Assembly (NCBI GenBank): GCA_023898685.1
Contig: CP060234.1
Coordinates: forward strand, 2,418,001 to 2,482,000
Origin: Phycisphaeraceae bacterium
GTDB taxonomy: Bacteria; Planctomycetota; Phycisphaerae; Phycisphaerales; UBA1924
Length of the DNA: 64,000 bases
Reading direction: 5' to 3'
Shown: positions 58,002 through 64,000 of the stretch, piece after piece
Numbering within the stretch: position 1 is the first letter of the stretch
Layout of the letters: every line of letters begins with the position of its first letter
Position numbers and translations under genes: made by a program
The notes under the pieces: generated by a model
Database searches by the model: none
Told to the model about the DNA's origin: nothing
What the model saw: only the letters and a program-made list of their open reading frames with translations

Positions 58002-58571
58002 ATGAGCGTGCAAATCAAAGACGCCCGGGGCGACACCCACGACTTCCGACCACCGGACAAGGCCGAGAGGCGGTTCCTCATGAAGGAACTCGGGCCGGCG
58101 CATCGCCTTCGGACCGTCTTCGGCCAGGTGACGCGCCTCCTGGGCCTGCTCGCCGCCCTGATGCTCACCTTGCTCATCGGCTCGCTGCTGCCGATCTGGA
58201 TGAACCTCCTCGATGGACTCGCGGCCCTCGCGGTCGGTGCAGCCCTGACGGTTCTCGTCGTTCTGCCCCTCGCCGTATTCGCCTGGATGCGGACCGCCGC
58301 GAAGGACTGGCGTCTGCGCCGCGTTATGAATCTGTGCTGCCCGGTCTGCGGCGACTTCATCGGCGAGGAGGGGTACCGGTTCGTCCCCGATTGGATGCCA
58401 TCGCACAATGTTCGATGCGAGACGTGCGGGGCGGTGCTGCGGTCACCGGATGACCCGGAGGAGCACTCCATCAGGCGTACCAACGCGGTGGCTCAAGCCG
58501 TGCAGGCCGCGGCGATCGTCGCCGGTGTTCCGTTGCGGGTTCGCGCCAAGTCGCGCCCACGCCAAGCGTGA
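58002..58571 (+). CDS. Zinc-ribbon membrane protein, duplicate 2
   Basis: A 189-residue near copy of the protein at 56958, same length. Residues 1-45 and 97-160 are almost unchanged, including the C-C-P-V-C-G and C-E-T-C-G zinc ribbon, while the two membrane helices and their short loop carry most substitutions (for example L-L-P-I-W-M-N-L-L-D against L-L-V-V-F-A-G-L-L-D). No function is recognised. Separate promoter and leader hairpin, so it can be expressed independently. Confidence 0.75.
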   Translation: MSVQIKDARGDTHDFRPPDKAERRFLMKELGPAHRLRTVFGQVTRLLGLLAALMLTLLIGSLLPIWMNLLDGLAALAVGAALTVLVVLPLAVFAWMRTAAKDWRLRRVMNLCCPVCGDFIGEEGYRFVPDWMPSHNVRCETCGAVLRSPDDPEEHSIRRTNAVAQAVQAAAIVAGVPLRVRAKSRPRQA

Positions 58572-58603
58572 GTGGGATGACGCGAGGCCACGCCGGGGCC
58601 CGG

Positions 58604-58698
58604 GCGGTGCCACCACCCGCCGCGCCAGCGGCGCGTGGTGCTGGCTCGACCGCACTCGACCAAACACGACGCGCCCTTCGGGCGGGTCGTGGCGCCGG
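58604..58698. repeat. 95-nt three-stem element, copy 3
   Basis: As copy 1, located between duplicate 2 and the dehydrogenase gene. The outer stem reads GGTGCCAC/GTGGCGCC, with one T-G pair that stays a wobble in RNA; outermost GC pair lost. Confidence 0.88.
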
Positions 58699-58724
58699 GT
58701 TGGCCTTTCTGAGTCTCACCCCGC

Positions 58725-58730
58725 TACCGT
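58725..58730 (+). promoter_or_regulatory. TACCGT box 6 nt before ATG (leaderless-type)
   Basis: TACCGT, CCCCCC, ATG at 58737. No Shine-Dalgarno sequence. Confidence 0.5.
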
Positions 58731-58736
58731 CCCCCC

Positions 58737-59405
58737 ATGACCACAACACTCATCACCGGCGCGAACCGGGGCATCGGACTCGCGCTCGCCAGGGTCGCAA
58801 TCGAAAACGGCCACGCCGTCCTCGGCACCGCGCGTGATCCCGCCGCCGCGACCGAACTCCGCGACGCGGGAGCCCGCGTGCTGGGGCTCGACGTCGCCGA
58901 TCTGGGGTCGGTCGAGGCGCTGGCGGGCGAGCTCGCGGGCGAGCCGATCGACATCCTCGTCAACAACGCCGCGATCTACCCGGACAAGGCGGGGATCGAG
59001 GCGACCGACCTCGACGCGTTCAGCCGCACAATGGAGACCAACGTGCGGGGCCCGATCGCGGTGACGCGGGCGCTCCTGCCGAATCTGCGGGCGGGCGATC
59101 GGAGGGTCATCGCGACGGTCTCATCGTCGATGGGGAGTATCGCGAAGGCCGACTCGGGGCGGTCGTACGCCTACCGCATGTCGAAGGCGGCGGTGAACAT
59201 GATGGCGAAGGCGCTGGCGGCCGAGCTGACCGACTTCGTCTGCCTCGCGGTCGACCCGGGCTGGGTGCGGACCGACATGGGCGGAGCGGGGGCGTCGATC
59301 AGCCCCCGGGAATCGGCCGCTGGCGTGTTCCGCGTGGTCGACGGGGCGCGGGCGGAGCAGACGGGCGGGTTCATCCGGTACGACGGCACGACCTTGCCCT
59401 GGTGA
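58737..59405 (+). CDS. Short-chain dehydrogenase/reductase
   Basis: A 222-residue classical SDR. Cofactor site T-G-A-N-R-G-I-G (7-14), N-N-A-A (N-N-A-G position), catalytic Ser in V-S-S-S-M-G-S, and Y-x3-K as Y-R-M-S-K. The Arg after T-G-A-N and the A-R-D at the end of strand 2 favour NADPH. Closest in style to C-factor/carbonyl-reductase-like SDRs. Substrate unknown. No neighbours suggest a pathway. Confidence 0.93.
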   Translation: MTTTLITGANRGIGLALARVAIENGHAVLGTARDPAAATELRDAGARVLGLDVADLGSVEALAGELAGEPIDILVNNAAIYPDKAGIEATDLDAFSRTMETNVRGPIAVTRALLPNLRAGDRRVIATVSSSMGSIAKADSGRSYAYRMSKAAVNMMAKALAAELTDFVCLAVDPGWVRTDMGGAGASISPRESAAGVFRVVDGARAEQTGGFIRYDGTTLPW

Positions 59406-59409
59406 GCAG

Positions 59410-59504
59410 GCGGTATCACGACCCGCCGCGCAAGTGGCGCGTGGTGCTGGCTCGCCCGCCACCGAGAAGGCACGACGCGCCCTTCGGACGGGTCGTGGCA
59501 CCGT
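59410..59504. repeat. 95-nt three-stem element, copy 4
   Basis: Begins 5 nt after the dehydrogenase stop. The most diverged copy: outer stem GCGGTATCAC/GTGGCACCGT has one mismatch and wobble pairs; the two inner hairpins keep CCGCGC..GCGCG and CACGAC..GTCGTG with changed loops. Confidence 0.85.
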
Positions 59505-59519
59505 GCAGCGAGAATGCGG

Positions 59520-59525
59520 TACACT
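59520..59525 (+). promoter_or_regulatory. TACACT box for the first mini-protein
   Basis: TACACT followed 5 nt later by GGAGG and the ATG at 59541. The predicted leader is about 10 nt and consists of the ribosome-binding site. Confidence 0.45.
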
Positions 59526-59540
59526 CCGGTGGAGGTTTCG

Positions 59541-59642
59541 ATGTCTCAGACCGTTCTCATCATTGTTGTTGTCGGCGTTGTCGTGCTCGCGGGCGGGGCC
59601 TACGTCGCCTATCGCATCGCCCACTGCCGGCCCAAGAAGTGA
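59541..59642 (+). CDS. 33-residue single-span membrane mini-protein
   Basis: M-S-Q-T then a hydrophobic helix of about 20 residues rich in Val, Ile and Gly (residues 5-24), ending H-C-R-P-K-K. GGAGG lies 6 nt before the ATG and TACACT just upstream. It has a second mini-protein of like plan 72 nt downstream. Short length means low certainty, but promoter box, ribosome-binding site and helix agree. Confidence 0.6.
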   Translation: MSQTVLIIVVVGVVVLAGGAYVAYRIAHCRPKK

Positions 59643-59687
59643 CGCCCGGGTGCGGGCCTTCACCTCGGGGCGCGTCGCGGGCCGTGG

Positions 59688-59693
59688 TACACT
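59688..59693 (+). promoter_or_regulatory. TACACT box for the second mini-protein
   Basis: GGTACACT as in the first, 21 nt before the ATG at 59715, with GGAGGGA in between. Confidence 0.45.
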
Positions 59694-59714
59694 GCAAGCC
59701 GCGGAGGGACACCC

Positions 59715-59834
59715 ATGATCAGCTCCATCCTGACGCCGATCCTGCTTGTCATAGTGCTCTTGGTCGTCGTCGGGTTCTTCGTCGCGATGTTCGGAGCGCT
59801 CGGGAAACGCCACCACAAGAAGCGGCGGCACTGA
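59715..59834 (+). CDS. 39-residue single-span membrane mini-protein
   Basis: M-I-S-S-I-L-T-P then a hydrophobic helix (about 8-28, I-L-L-V-I-V-L-L-V-V-V-G-F-F-V) and a strongly basic end K-R-H-H-K-K-R-R-H that would sit in the cytoplasm. GGAGG lies 7 nt before the ATG. It has the layout of type I toxins and of small transporter-regulating proteins; no antitoxin RNA is evident. 28 nt before the DUF2461 gene. Confidence 0.6.
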   Translation: MISSILTPILLVIVLLVVVGFFVAMFGALGKRHHKKRRH

Positions 59835-59862
59835 CCGGGTCCGCGCCGTTCCGGGGACCACC

Positions 59863-60549
59863 ATGCCGACGCCGCACTTCACGCCCGAGCTGTTTGCCTT
59901 CCTCCGCCGGCTGAAGAAGCACAACAGCCGAGACTGGTTTGAGTCGCACAAGCGCGAGTACGTCGACCATGTCCGCGATCCGATGCTGCGGTTCATCGCC
60001 GACTTCGCGCCGCGGCTCGAGAAGATCAGCCAACACTTCGTCGCCGACCCCAGCCCCAGCGGTGGGTCGATGTTCCGCATCCACCGCGACACGCGGTTCA
60101 GCAAGGACAAGTCGCCCTACAAGACCGCGGCGACGGCCCAGTTCCGCCATGAGGCGGCTCGTGACGTGCACGCGCCGATGTTCTATCTGCACCTCGAACC
60201 CGGGCGCGTGTTCGTCGGCGCCGGGATCTGGCATCCGGATGGGCCGACGCTGGCGGCGGTGCGGGGGCGGATCGTCGCGGACGTGGCGGGCTGGAAGAAG
60301 GCGACAAGCGGCGCGGTGTTGAAGCGGTCGTTCGCGTTCGCGGGCGAGTCGCTCAAGCGCCCGCCGCGGGGGTTCGACCCCGAGCACCCGCTCGTCGAGG
60401 ACCTGAAGCGCAAGGACCACGTCGTGGTGTCGGAGATGGACGAGGCCGCGGCGGTGAGCCCGGGTTTCCTCGGCGAGTTCGCGAAGCGGTGCCGAACGGC
60501 GTCGGGGTATGTGCGCTGGCTGACCGGGACGCTGGACCTGCCGTTCTGA
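59863..60549 (+). CDS. DUF2461 (TIGR02453) family protein
   Basis: A 228-residue cytosolic protein of the DUF2461 family. Signatures: F-L-R-R-L-K-K-H-N-S-R-D-W-F near the N-terminus, F-R-I-H-R-D-T-R-F-S-K-D-K-S-P-Y-K-T (73-90) and P-P-R-G-F-D-P-E-H-P near residue 168. Function unknown in the literature I know. No strong Shine-Dalgarno; it may be expressed with the mini-protein gene upstream. Confidence 0.9.
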   Translation: MPTPHFTPELFAFLRRLKKHNSRDWFESHKREYVDHVRDPMLRFIADFAPRLEKISQHFVADPSPSGGSMFRIHRDTRFSKDKSPYKTAATAQFRHEAARDVHAPMFYLHLEPGRVFVGAGIWHPDGPTLAAVRGRIVADVAGWKKATSGAVLKRSFAFAGESLKRPPRGFDPEHPLVEDLKRKDHVVVSEMDEAAAVSPGFLGEFAKRCRTASGYVRWLTGTLDLPF

Positions 60550-60576
60550 GTCTGGACAGGTTCCTATCCAGTCTCC

Positions 60577-60661
60577 TCTCTGTGCTCTTTGTGCCTCTGT
60601 GGTGAGTCTTCGGAACGACGGAAGAAGTGGATTCACCACAGAGGCACAGAAAGCACAGAGG
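60577..60661. repeat. Inverted repeat of TGTGCCTCTGTGGTGA type
   Basis: CTCTGTGCTCTTTGTGCCTC pairs with the distal GAGGCACAGAAAGCACAGAG, extended by CTGTGGTGA/TCACCACAG, loop about 26 nt. Similar palindromes recur, to my knowledge, in many planctomycete and environmental genomes. A+T richer than the surroundings. Confidence 0.85.
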
Positions 60662-60696
60662 GATTCATGGTGCACTGGATTCGTCTTGATTCTCCC

Positions 60697-60765
60697 TGAC
60701 GAGCCCGAAGCACAAGCGAGGGACAAACGGCAAGGGGCTCCCTCGCTCGCGCTTCGGGCTCGTCA
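60697..60765. repeat. Inverted repeat of TGACGAGCCCGAAGC type
   Basis: TGACGAGCCCGAAGC and GCTTCGGGCTCGTCA are perfect 15-bp arms; inner parts AAGCGAGGGA/TCCCTCGCT continue the stem. It lies between convergent DUF2461 and DUF1501 genes. Confidence 0.88.
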
Positions 60766-60789
60766 GGACAGCACCACCCAAGATCCTCG

Positions 60790-62121
60790 CTACGCCTTCC
60801 GGATCACCGGCGCCGGCTTGTAGCGCTGCTCGAGCACGAGCGTCGAGTCGGCCTTCATCCAGTTCTCAAGGATCGCCGCGTACACGGTGCGGAAATCGAC
60901 CGTGTACTTGAGGTCGCCGCTGTCGAGGTCGGTGAGCGAGGGGTGTGGGTTCATCACGCCCGCGTTGACCATGGGGCCGAAAAGGAACATGGGAGCCGCG
61001 GTGCCGTGGTCGGTGCCGCCGCTGGCGTTCTGAGCGGCCCGACGCCCGAATTCGCTGAACGACATCGCGAGCACGCGGTCGGCGTTGCCCTGCTGCTTGA
61101 GATCGGCGTAGAACGCCCGCATCGCGGCGCCGAACTGGCGGAGCAGGTTCGCGTGCCGCCCGTTCGCCCCGCCCTGCCCCGCGTGGGTGTCGAAGCCGCC
61201 CATGGTGGCGTAGTAGACGCGGGTCTTGAGCCCCGCGCGGATCATCTTCGCGATCATGCCGAGTTGCTGGCCCAGCTCGCTGTTGGGATAGTCGACCAGC
61301 GATCGGGCCGCGACCGCCTTGCGGATCTGGTCGCTGGAGATCTGCGCTTCGAGCGTCGTCCGCATCAGGAACGCGGCGTTGGAGCCCGCGTCGGCGTTGG
61401 GGTCGGGCTCGCGTTCGACCAGCTCGGCGTATGGCTTGACCAGCGACTCGTGGATCTGCTCACCCGTCCAGCGGAAGAGGTCGGGCGTCTCGAACGCGAC
61501 GGGCTTGGTCGCGCGCCCCTGGAGGGCGAGCGGGGCCTCGTTGCCGATGGAGATGGGGGGATAGGAGGTCTTGCCCTGCGTCTTCGGCGCGGTCCCCGAC
61601 TCTCCGGCGCCGTACCCGCAGCACTCCGAGTCGCAGTAGCGGCCCAGCCAGCCGTCGCCGGTGCCCGAGGTGTCGGCGGTCTGCCAGATGTCCATCGACT
61701 TGAAGTGCGAGCGATTGGGATTCGGGTATCCCACGCCCTGGACGAGCGAGAGCATCCCGTCGTCATAGAGCCCCTTGAGGCCTTCGAGCGCGGGATGCAG
61801 ACCGATGTCGGCGTGACGCTTGTCGAGCATGAGCGCCTGCTGGGGCGTGATGTGGATCGCAGGACGGAGCGAGTGATAGGCGTCGTGCCCCACCGGGGCG
61901 ACGGTGTTGAGCCCGTCGTTGCCGCCGCCCAGCTGCACGACGACAAGGATGCGATCCTCCGGAACGCCCGGGAGCGGCCCGCTCGCCGGATTGGGCAGCG
62001 CGAGCGCGGAGCGCTGGAGGAACATCGGCATCGTCATCGCAGCCGACGCCATGATCAGACCGGTGCCGAGCAGCTCGCGGCGGGTCCAGGCTCGGGCTTC
62101 CGACGCGTCATTGTGATGCAT
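60790..62121 (-). CDS. DUF1501 protein with Tat signal
   Basis: A 443-residue exported protein. The N-terminus has a twin-arginine signal W-T-R-R-E-L-L-G-T-G. The DUF1501 pattern is clear: V-V-V-Q-L-G-G-G-N-D-G-L-N-T-V, N-P-N-R-S-H-F-K-S-M-D, M-G-G-F-D-T-H-A-G-Q and S-E-F-G-R-R, with G-T-D-H-G. These place it in the alkaline-phosphatase/sulfatase-like superfamily, although the metal ligands are only partly kept. It follows the DUF1800 gene on the same strand, the usual pairing. Function unknown; widespread in planctomycetes. Confidence 0.92.
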   Translation of the reverse strand: MHHNDASEARAWTRRELLGTGLIMASAAMTMPMFLQRSALALPNPASGPLPGVPEDRILVVVQLGGGNDGLNTVAPVGHDAYHSLRPAIHITPQQALMLDKRHADIGLHPALEGLKGLYDDGMLSLVQGVGYPNPNRSHFKSMDIWQTADTSGTGDGWLGRYCDSECCGYGAGESGTAPKTQGKTSYPPISIGNEAPLALQGRATKPVAFETPDLFRWTGEQIHESLVKPYAELVEREPDPNADAGSNAAFLMRTTLEAQISSDQIRKAVAARSLVDYPNSELGQQLGMIAKMIRAGLKTRVYYATMGGFDTHAGQGGANGRHANLLRQFGAAMRAFYADLKQQGNADRVLAMSFSEFGRRAAQNASGGTDHGTAAPMFLFGPMVNAGVMNPHPSLTDLDSGDLKYTVDFRTVYAAILENWMKADSTLVLEQRYKPAPVIRKA

Positions 62122-62139
62122 TGGGAGGGCTCCCGTGGA

Positions 62140-62225
62140 AATGGCCAGATGGCAGAGGTCCAGATGGCCAGATGACTCGTGTCGTGCGTCTTCCTTCTGA
62201 TCTGGCCATCTGGCCCTTTTCCAGT
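62140..62225. repeat. Inverted repeat of GGCCAGATGGC type
   Basis: AAATGGCCAGATGGCAG and CCAGATGGCCAGATGA (direct copies of CCAGATGGC) pair with TCTGGCCATCTGGCCC near 62200. It lies inside the DUF1800-DUF1501 operon gap; the short ATGGCAGA element also occurs at 44703. Confidence 0.8.
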
Positions 62226-62241
62226 TGGCTCTCTCGCCGCG

Positions 62242-63768
62242 TCAGCACAGCTGATACTCCGGCATCGCCGCGACGAGCAGCAGCATACCGGTGATGACGT
62301 CGGGCTTGATCGTGTTGCCGTGGTCGGCGACGAATTCGGTGAGCACGCCCTGGGCCTGCTCCTGCGGGTGGCCCAGCGTGAAGCGGAGCAGGTAGTCGAC
62401 CACGCGGGCGGGGTCGCGGGCCGCGGCGGGGTCGGTCTCGGCCAGCGGCTCGAGCAGCGCCGTCGGGTCGTACTTCTCCTCGCGGGCGGCGGAGTCGTAG
62501 CCCACCGGCAGCTTGCCGGTGAGCAGGAAGTTCATCAGGTTCTGCCGCACGAAGATGGTCGAGGTGTTGATCCAGGTGCGACCGCCCAGCCAGCCCTTGA
62601 CGCTGGGGGGGTAGAACAGGCTCTGGCCCATCAGGTCCATCGCCTGGAGGAGCACGCCCATGTCGCGCACCGGCGTGTTGAGCGACCGCACGGCCCCGAT
62701 GACGAGTTCGGCCGGGCTCTTGATGCGGTTGTTGACCACGCGCGGGTGGTAGAAGTGCTTGGACAGGAACAGCGTGCGGAGCACGGGGCGGACGTTGTAG
62801 TCGGCGTCGCGCAGCTCGCCTGCAAGCCTGGCGGTGACGCGCCGCACCGCGGGCTCATCCTCCGGGGCGAGCGCGTGCATGTGGAGCGCGAACTCGTCGT
62901 AGAGGCGAGCGGCGATGTACTCGGCGCACGCCTTCTGACGCAGGATAGCGCCAACGAACCCCTCGCCGTTGAGATTCCCCCGGGTACCCAGGATGGATTT
63001 CGATCCCTTGTCGTGGTTCTTCTCGTTGAAGGAGAACTCGTCGTCGACGAAGGTGTAGCCGGTGAGGGCGCGCGCCCCCTCCTTGATGTCGCGCTCCGAG
63101 TAATTCCCGACGCCCAGGCTGAACAGCTCCATGATCTCGCGCGCGAGATTCTCGTTGGGGTGGCCCACGCGCGAGTCGTCGTTGTCGAGATAGGCGAGCA
63201 TCGCCGGGTCGCGGATGAGCCCGAACAGCAGGTCCTTGTAGGAGCCGATCGCGTGGCTCCTGTAGAACTGATTCTGCTGGTACATGTGGTACGAGTTCTC
63301 GATCGTGCGGTAACTCGTCGCGAACAAGCCATGCCAGAAGAGGGTCATCTTCTCTTCGAGCGGGCGGGGCGTCTCGATCATCCGCTCGAGCCACCACCGC
63401 TGGATGTCGGCCATCTGCCGTCGATCCTGCCGCTGCCGCTGCTGGCGCAGCAGGCGGAGCCGGGCGAGCGAATCCTCGTCGCGCTGCCGGCGGGCCATCT
63501 GGGCCTCGGCCTGCTCGGCGGCGGTGGGGGGCCTCATGATGTCGGGGTCGAATTCGTTCGGGTCGGGCTTGTCGTAGGGGACCCTCTCCACCTCAATGAG
63601 ATGGTCCACCGCCTTCTCGGGGCCCCACGACGCGAGCGTCTCGATCTGCCGGGGCGTGCCGCCGAACCCGGCGCGCCAGAGCAGGTGGCGGGCTTCGTGA
63701 TACCCGAAGTCCTGGTCGCGGATGCGGTCGAGCGTGGACGGGATCGGCTCGGCGGTCGTGCCCTGCAT
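62242..63768 (-). CDS. DUF1800 protein
   Basis: A 508-residue protein of the DUF1800 family. Family motifs: H-E-A-R-H-L-L-W-R-A-G-F-G near the N-terminus, M-T-L-F-W-H-G-L-F-A-T, N-E-N-L-A-R-E-I-M-E-L-F-S-L-G-V-G, Y-S-E-R-D-I-K-E-G-A-R-A-L-T-G and P-P-S-V-K-G-W. No signal peptide is visible at this start. GGAGG lies 6 nt before the ATG; a longer frame upstream is Arg-rich and lacks such a site. Always linked with DUF1501 in planctomycetes; together they are thought to act in export or as cell-envelope proteins, unproven. Confidence 0.92.
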   Translation of the reverse strand: MQGTTAEPIPSTLDRIRDQDFGYHEARHLLWRAGFGGTPRQIETLASWGPEKAVDHLIEVERVPYDKPDPNEFDPDIMRPPTAAEQAEAQMARRQRDEDSLARLRLLRQQRQRQDRRQMADIQRWWLERMIETPRPLEEKMTLFWHGLFATSYRTIENSYHMYQQNQFYRSHAIGSYKDLLFGLIRDPAMLAYLDNDDSRVGHPNENLAREIMELFSLGVGNYSERDIKEGARALTGYTFVDDEFSFNEKNHDKGSKSILGTRGNLNGEGFVGAILRQKACAEYIAARLYDEFALHMHALAPEDEPAVRRVTARLAGELRDADYNVRPVLRTLFLSKHFYHPRVVNNRIKSPAELVIGAVRSLNTPVRDMGVLLQAMDLMGQSLFYPPSVKGWLGGRTWINTSTIFVRQNLMNFLLTGKLPVGYDSAAREEKYDPTALLEPLAETDPAAARDPARVVDYLLRFTLGHPQEQAQGVLTEFVADHGNTIKPDVITGMLLLVAAMPEYQLC

Positions 63769-64000
63769 CGCGGTCCTCCGGAATGGCCGCCGTCGCGGAC
63801 GACGCCGTGCGGCCGAACGCGGTGCCCCCGCGGGTATTGCATCGGCCACAGGAGCGAGTATGCCCGAAAACCGGGGGCGGGTCGAGAGCGGACTTGGATG
63901 TTGTGGGGGAAGTGGGGGAGGGGATTGCGGAGGAGAAGAGACTCAGGTACGAAGAGACGGAGAGACGAAGTGCCGGGAGCGGGATTTGGGCGCGCATGGC
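63769..64000. other. Window end, no gene recognised
   Basis: About 230 bases upstream of the DUF1800 gene. Purine-rich toward the end (GGAGAAGAGACTCAGG). I see no gene, terminator or clear promoter. Confidence 0.5.

Larger units (their letters stand above)
57532..58571 (+). repeat. Tandem duplication, unit 2
   Basis: Second copy of the unit at 56485. Same order of palindrome, 70-nt element, 94-nt element, TACCAT box with leader hairpin, and gene. The promoter-proximal palindrome and the 3' part of the gene are the best conserved parts. Confidence 0.9.

Noticed and set aside
56485..59504. CRISPR array or phage remnant as an explanation of the repeats
   Set aside because: Repeats are 70-95 nt, not regularly spaced, each an internal palindrome, with genes between them; no cas or phage gene is present.
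60550..60789. Transposon ends (insertion sequence) formed by the two palindromes
   Set aside because: No transposase, no target duplication that I can see, and the two palindromes are unrelated to each other.

Overview
The window looks like a chromosome segment of a planctomycete of the class Phycisphaerae (Phycisphaerales-type). Evidence: high G+C by eye; a DUF1501/DUF1800 gene pair; a prepilin-like protein with an F-T-D-G-H-V signature near its end; secreted proteins ending in a dockerin-like double Asp motif and a terminal Gly-Cys-Pro; and zinc-ribbon membrane proteins typical of the phylum. Nearly all genes look intact and host-like. I see no integrase, transposase, phage gene or CRISPR array. 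The one compositionally odd area is about 55.7-59.5 kb.

Layout. 0-7 kb: 3' end of rplI, then a minus-strand set (pilT, a degenerate PilB/GspE-like ATPase, a CvpA-like membrane protein) and a sigma-70 family factor. 7-19 kb: Mn-type superoxide dismutase, a membrane protein, thrS, an arsenic module (arsR overlapping arsM) diverging from a PadR/HAAS-type pair, a prepilin-like protein, rplU, pyrE overlapping a hexapeptide acyltransferase, and glyS. 19-25 kb: a complete tripartite efflux set (HlyD-like adaptor, MacB-like ATPase and permease, TolC-like lipoprotein). 25-31 kb: dtd, a DinB-like protein, a secreted dockerin-tailed protein, phoH-pgpH and a small lipoprotein. 31-35 kb: a PhoB/PhoR-like two-component pair divergent from an OprP/OprO-like porin, with a PHO-box-like direct repeat between them. 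35-37.5 kb: hpf-ptsN-HPr (a nitrogen-PTS-like set without rpoN) and a DUF502 protein. 37.6-44.6 kb: tRNA-Ile(GAT), a second two-component pair, a DUF4139 protein and a VIT/VWA protein. 44.8-54.4 kb: a DAACS symporter, two FG-GAP secreted proteins, a heme oxygenase, a secreted M14 carboxypeptidase, and a CPBP protease-like gene overlapping a MscS-type channel. 54.5-64 kb: thiolase, an atypical membrane protein, a tandem duplication carrying two near-identical zinc-ribbon membrane proteins and several structured repeats, a short-chain dehydrogenase, two mini membrane proteins, a DUF2461 protein and the DUF1501/DUF1800 pair.

Three features stand out beyond the genes. First, eight genes have a TANNNT box 5-7 nt before the ATG and no Shine-Dalgarno, which predicts leaderless transcripts. 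Second, a 94-95 nt element predicted to fold as an outer stem closing two hairpins occurs four times between 56.7 and 59.5 kb, next to a 70-nt two-copy element of the same architecture. Third, many intergenic gaps carry long inverted repeats, including a perfect 25-bp pair. The degenerate PilB-like ATPase (no Walker A lysine, no His box) beside an intact PilT is the most unusual single protein.
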